Assembly (NCBI RefSeq): GCF_018260555.1
Contig: NZ_JAGLBB010000018.1
Coordinates: forward strand, 1-46,376
Direction of reading: 5' to 3'
DNA: 46,376 nucleotides
Source of the DNA: Deinococcus sp.
GTDB lineage: Bacteria > Deinococcota > Deinococci > Deinococcales > Deinococcaceae
Shown here: positions 44,368 to 46,376 of the stretch, in pieces
Layout of the letters: every line of letters starts with the position of its first letter
Numbering within the stretch: position 1 is the first letter of the stretch
Made by a program: the position numbers and the translations under genes
Notes under the pieces: generated by a model
What the model saw: only the letters and a program-made list of their open reading frames with translations
Database searches by the model: none
Told to the model about the DNA's origin: nothing

Positions 44368-45260
44368 CCGCTCTGAGCGCCGCGCCCCGCGCCCCGATTC
44401 CCGCGCCGCTGCTGATCCTGAGCGCCGCCTTCCTGTGGGGCCTGCTGGGCATCCTGGGCAAGCAGGCGCAGGCGGCCGGAATCGCGCCACTGGAGGTCGC
44501 GTTCTGGCGCGCTGCCCTGGCCGGGGGACTGTACGCGCTGCACACGGCCGTGATCCGCGCGCCCCTGCCACGCGGCCAGGATCTGCTCGTCACGGCCGCG
44601 TTCGGCGTGGCGGGCGTCAGCGTGTTTTACGGCAGTTACCAGCTGGCCGTCCGGGCGGGCGGTGCGAGCCTCGCCAGCGTGCTGCTGTACACCGCGCCCG
44701 CCTTCGTCGCGTTGATCGGCTGGGCAGTGTGGCGCGAACGCCTGGGCCGGCGCGAGTTTCTTGCCATCGGCGGCACGCTGGGCGGCATCGGCCTGATCAG
44801 TCTGGGTGGCGGGCAGGGTGTGACCGTCAGCCCGGCCGCGCTGGGCCTGGGCCTGACGGCCGGGTTCACGTACTCGCTGTACTACATCTACGGGCGCGCC
44901 TTCTTCGACCGTTACGCGCCGCCCGCGCTGCTGGCGGTCGCGTTGCCCGTGGGGGCCATTTGCCTGCTGCCGTTCGTGACGTTCAGCGCCAAGACCGCGC
45001 CCGCCTGGGGCAGTCTGGTCGCCCTGTCGTTCTTCAGCACGTACCTGGCGTACCTGGCGTACAGCGCGGGCCTGCGCCGCCTGAACGCCACGCGCGCCAG
45101 CGTGATCGCCAGCCTGGAACCCGTCGTGGCCGCCGCCCTGGCTGCCGCGCTATTCGGTGAACGCCCCGCGCCGCTGGCCCTGCTGGGCGCTGCGTTGGTC
45201 ATCGGGGCCGCCCTGCTGCTCAGCCTGCAACCCGACGAAAAGCACCCACCCGTGGAGTGA
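44364..45260 (+). CDS. EamA/DMT-superfamily transporter
   Basis: This 298-residue inner-membrane protein has ten predicted helices in two EamA repeats, typical of drug/metabolite transporters that export amino acids or other small metabolites. The first repeat opens LLILSAAFLWGLLGILGKQAQAAG (13-36), with FWRAALAGGLYAL; each repeat ends in the LEPVVAAALAAALFGERPAPLALLGAALVIGAALLL-type block. The ATG overlaps the upstream DOMON-like gene. It converges on pyrF with only 10 bp between stop codons and no terminator, so the two transcripts probably overlap. Substrate not deducible. Confidence 0.9.
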   Translation: MTALSAAPRAPIPAPLLILSAAFLWGLLGILGKQAQAAGIAPLEVAFWRAALAGGLYALHTAVIRAPLPRGQDLLVTAAFGVAGVSVFYGSYQLAVRAGGASLASVLLYTAPAFVALIGWAVWRERLGRREFLAIGGTLGGIGLISLGGGQGVTVSPAALGLGLTAGFTYSLYYIYGRAFFDRYAPPALLAVALPVGAICLLPFVTFSAKTAPAWGSLVALSFFSTYLAYLAYSAGLRRLNATRASVIASLEPVVAAALAAALFGERPAPLALLGAALVIGAALLLSLQPDEKHPPVE

Positions 45261-45270
45261 CGCTGCCCGC

Positions 45271-46071
45271 CTACGCCAGCGCGGCGTTCAGTTCGTCGCG
45301 GAAGGTGCGGGCGGCCTGCACGCTGCCCCGCACCTCCAGACCCTGCGCGTACTGCACGCCCCGGCTGGCGCTGGCCAGGGCCCCGGTCCCGCCCGCGTCG
45401 AAGGCGGGGGCCAGTTGCGCGGCCGTGGCTCCCTGCGCGCCCAGGCCCGGGAGCAGCAGCAGCGCGCGCGGCATCCGGGCCCGGAACGCACCTAGGTCCT
45501 GCGGGTGCGTGGCGCCCACGACCGCGCCGACGCTGGCGTACTCGCCGTTCTCGGCGGCGTTCAGGCGCGTGATCTCGTCGGCCACGCGTTCGCTGACACC
45601 GTGTCCCTGAAGGTCCGCCTGTCCGGGGTTGCTGGTCTTGACCAGCACGAACACCGCCCCGCCACTGGCGCGGGCCGTATCCACGAACGGCGTCAGGGTC
45701 TCGAACCCCAGGAAGGGATTGACGGTCAGGGCCGCGCCCGCGTGCCGTCCGGTCAGCCAGCCCTGCGCGTACGCCTGCGCGGTCGTGCCGATATCGCCGC
45801 GTTTGGCGTCCAGCAGCACGGGCAGGCCCAGCGTGCGGGCCGCCGCGCACACGTCCTCCAGAATGCGCATTCCGTCCAGCCCCAGCGCCTCGTAGAACGC
45901 CAGTTGCGGCTTGACGCACGCCGCGTACGGCGCGGTCGCCTCCAGCACGTCCAGGGTGTGGGCACGCAGGTGCTCGGCGTCCCGGTAGTCGCCCAGGCGG
46001 GGGTCCAGGCCCACGCACAGGCGGGTGTTCAGGCGGCGGGTTCGGTCGGTGACGGCCTGCGCGAAGTTCAT
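45271..46071 (-). CDS. pyrF: Orotidine-5'-phosphate decarboxylase (type 2)
   Basis: This 266-residue enzyme converts OMP to UMP, the last step of de novo pyrimidine synthesis. Family blocks are RLCVGLDPRLGDY (17-29), CVKPQLAFYEALG (52-64) and the catalytic tetrad loop VLLDAKRGDIGTTA (85-98) with D88, K90 and D93. The longer form with NPFLGFETLTPF and VFVLVKTSNPGQADLQ is the group-2 PyrF of Deinococcus, Thermus and mycobacteria. The ATG at 46071 is supported by the leaderless -10 box 8 nt upstream; the frame continues to 46281 but that overlaps the divergent gene. It shares an 85-bp promoter region with the DUF1028 gene. Confidence 0.95.
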   Translation of the reverse strand: MNFAQAVTDRTRRLNTRLCVGLDPRLGDYRDAEHLRAHTLDVLEATAPYAACVKPQLAFYEALGLDGMRILEDVCAAARTLGLPVLLDAKRGDIGTTAQAYAQGWLTGRHAGAALTVNPFLGFETLTPFVDTARASGGAVFVLVKTSNPGQADLQGHGVSERVADEITRLNAAENGEYASVGAVVGATHPQDLGAFRARMPRALLLLPGLGAQGATAAQLAPAFDAGGTGALASASRGVQYAQGLEVRGSVQAARTFRDELNAALA

Positions 46072-46079
46072 CGGGTCCG

Positions 46080-46085
46080 AGGCTA
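46080..46085 (-). promoter_or_regulatory. Leaderless -10 box of pyrF
   Basis: On the minus strand TAGCCT ends 8 nt before the ATG at 46071. Confidence 0.55.
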
Positions 46086-46143
46086 CCGCATCTGCTCCCC
46101 GGACCGTCCACGCCGCCCTGCCCGGACAACCCCGCGCGGGCGG

Positions 46144-46149
46144 TACCCT
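46144..46149 (+). promoter_or_regulatory. Leaderless -10 box of the DUF1028 gene
   Basis: TACCCT is followed by 7 nt and the ATG at 46157. With the pyrF box it makes a compact divergent promoter pair. Confidence 0.55.
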
Positions 46150-46156
46150 GACACGC

Positions 46157-46342
46157 ATGACCTTTTCCATCGTGGGCCGTGACGCCCGCACGGGCGACCT
46201 GGGTGTGGCTGTCGCCAGCAAATTCCTGGCCGTGGGTGCGCTGGTGCCGTTCGTGCAGGGCGGCGTGGGCGCCGTCGCCACGCAGAGTTACGTGAACGTA
46301 ACTGCTCAGCAGGGGACGATCAGACAGAGAAATTGGGCATGA
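46157..46342 (+). pseudogene. DUF1028-family gene truncated by an insertion element
   Basis: The first 47 codons (MTFSIVGRDARTGDLGVAVASK through ATQSYVN) match the N-terminus of DUF1028 proteins, which belong to the Ntn-hydrolase-like group and are normally about 220-330 residues long. After codon 47 the frame passes into the end of the mobile element at 46298 and stops at 46340-46342, giving VTAQQGTIRQRNWA as nonsense. The rest of the gene, if it exists, would lie beyond the element outside the window. The start follows a leaderless -10 box. Confidence 0.8.
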
Positions 46343-46376
46343 GAATATCCCCCGTGAACACGCTGACCAGTCCATG
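46298..46376 (+). mobile_element. Left end of an insertion sequence (runs off the window)
   Basis: The element begins GTAACTGCTCAGCAGGG, identical over 17 bp to the left end of the MITE at 23519, and interrupts the DUF1028 frame cleanly after codon 47. Within the visible 79 bp an ATG at 46338 could start a plus-strand transposase, but too little is present to name a family. The right end and target duplication are not in the window. Confidence 0.75.

Overview
The window is GC-rich chromosomal DNA from a Deinococcus-type bacterium. The evidence is a crtI/crtB carotenoid pair beside a Fur-family gene, a giant TamB-like envelope protein, and at least eleven genes whose start codon lies only 6-8 nt behind a TANNNT -10 box, the leaderless promoter layout known for Deinococcus. 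No rRNA, tRNA or CRISPR array was seen.

Layout. 1-4.2 kb: tRNA uridine hydroxylase (trhO, minus), an ABC-F ATPase with an unusual C-terminal tail, and a small unrecognised protein. 4.2-14.2 kb: one 3,339-residue TamB-like gene (minus). 14.4-17.5 kb: acylphosphatase, an OsmC-type peroxidase (minus), a monoglyceride-lipase-like hydrolase and an astacin-like zinc protease lipoprotein. 17.8-23.4 kb: crtI, crtB and a methyltransferase (minus), then a membrane-protein pair and a Fur-family regulator (plus). 23.4-26.6 kb: repeats, a MITE, and a SAM-I riboswitch ahead of metZ-metX. 26.6-28.7 kb: glycosyltransferase and folD (minus). 29.1-31.3 kb: a TetR regulator and a DUF4139 gene carrying an in-frame stop. 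31.5-41.9 kb: an accessory-looking block with an acyl-CoA ligase (minus) diverging from livG, a second acyl-CoA ligase, livH, livM, livK, livF and a PaaK-like protein with an eroded P-loop. 42.3-46.4 kb: proB, a DOMON-like membrane-anchored protein, an EamA transporter, pyrF (minus), and a DUF1028 gene cut by an insertion element that runs off the window.

The most interesting structure is non-coding. A hairpin repeat beginning TGATACGGAYTCCG recurs about eleven times, in both orientations. In five places the TGA at its edge is the stop codon of the neighbouring gene. Three copies extend to about 140-150 bp with a shared second half, and two 69-bp companion modules sit beside other copies. A 192-bp AT-rich MITE (23519-23710) lies between two of the hairpins. 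Its end is identical over 17 bp to the element that interrupts the DUF1028 gene at the right edge. The liv block carries a different repeat, a 7-bp periodic array placed in inverted pairs before livM and livK.

Together the genes cover envelope maintenance, carotenoid synthesis, metal and peroxide response, SAM-controlled methionine synthesis, and a transporter coupled to CoA activation of an unidentified carboxylic acid.
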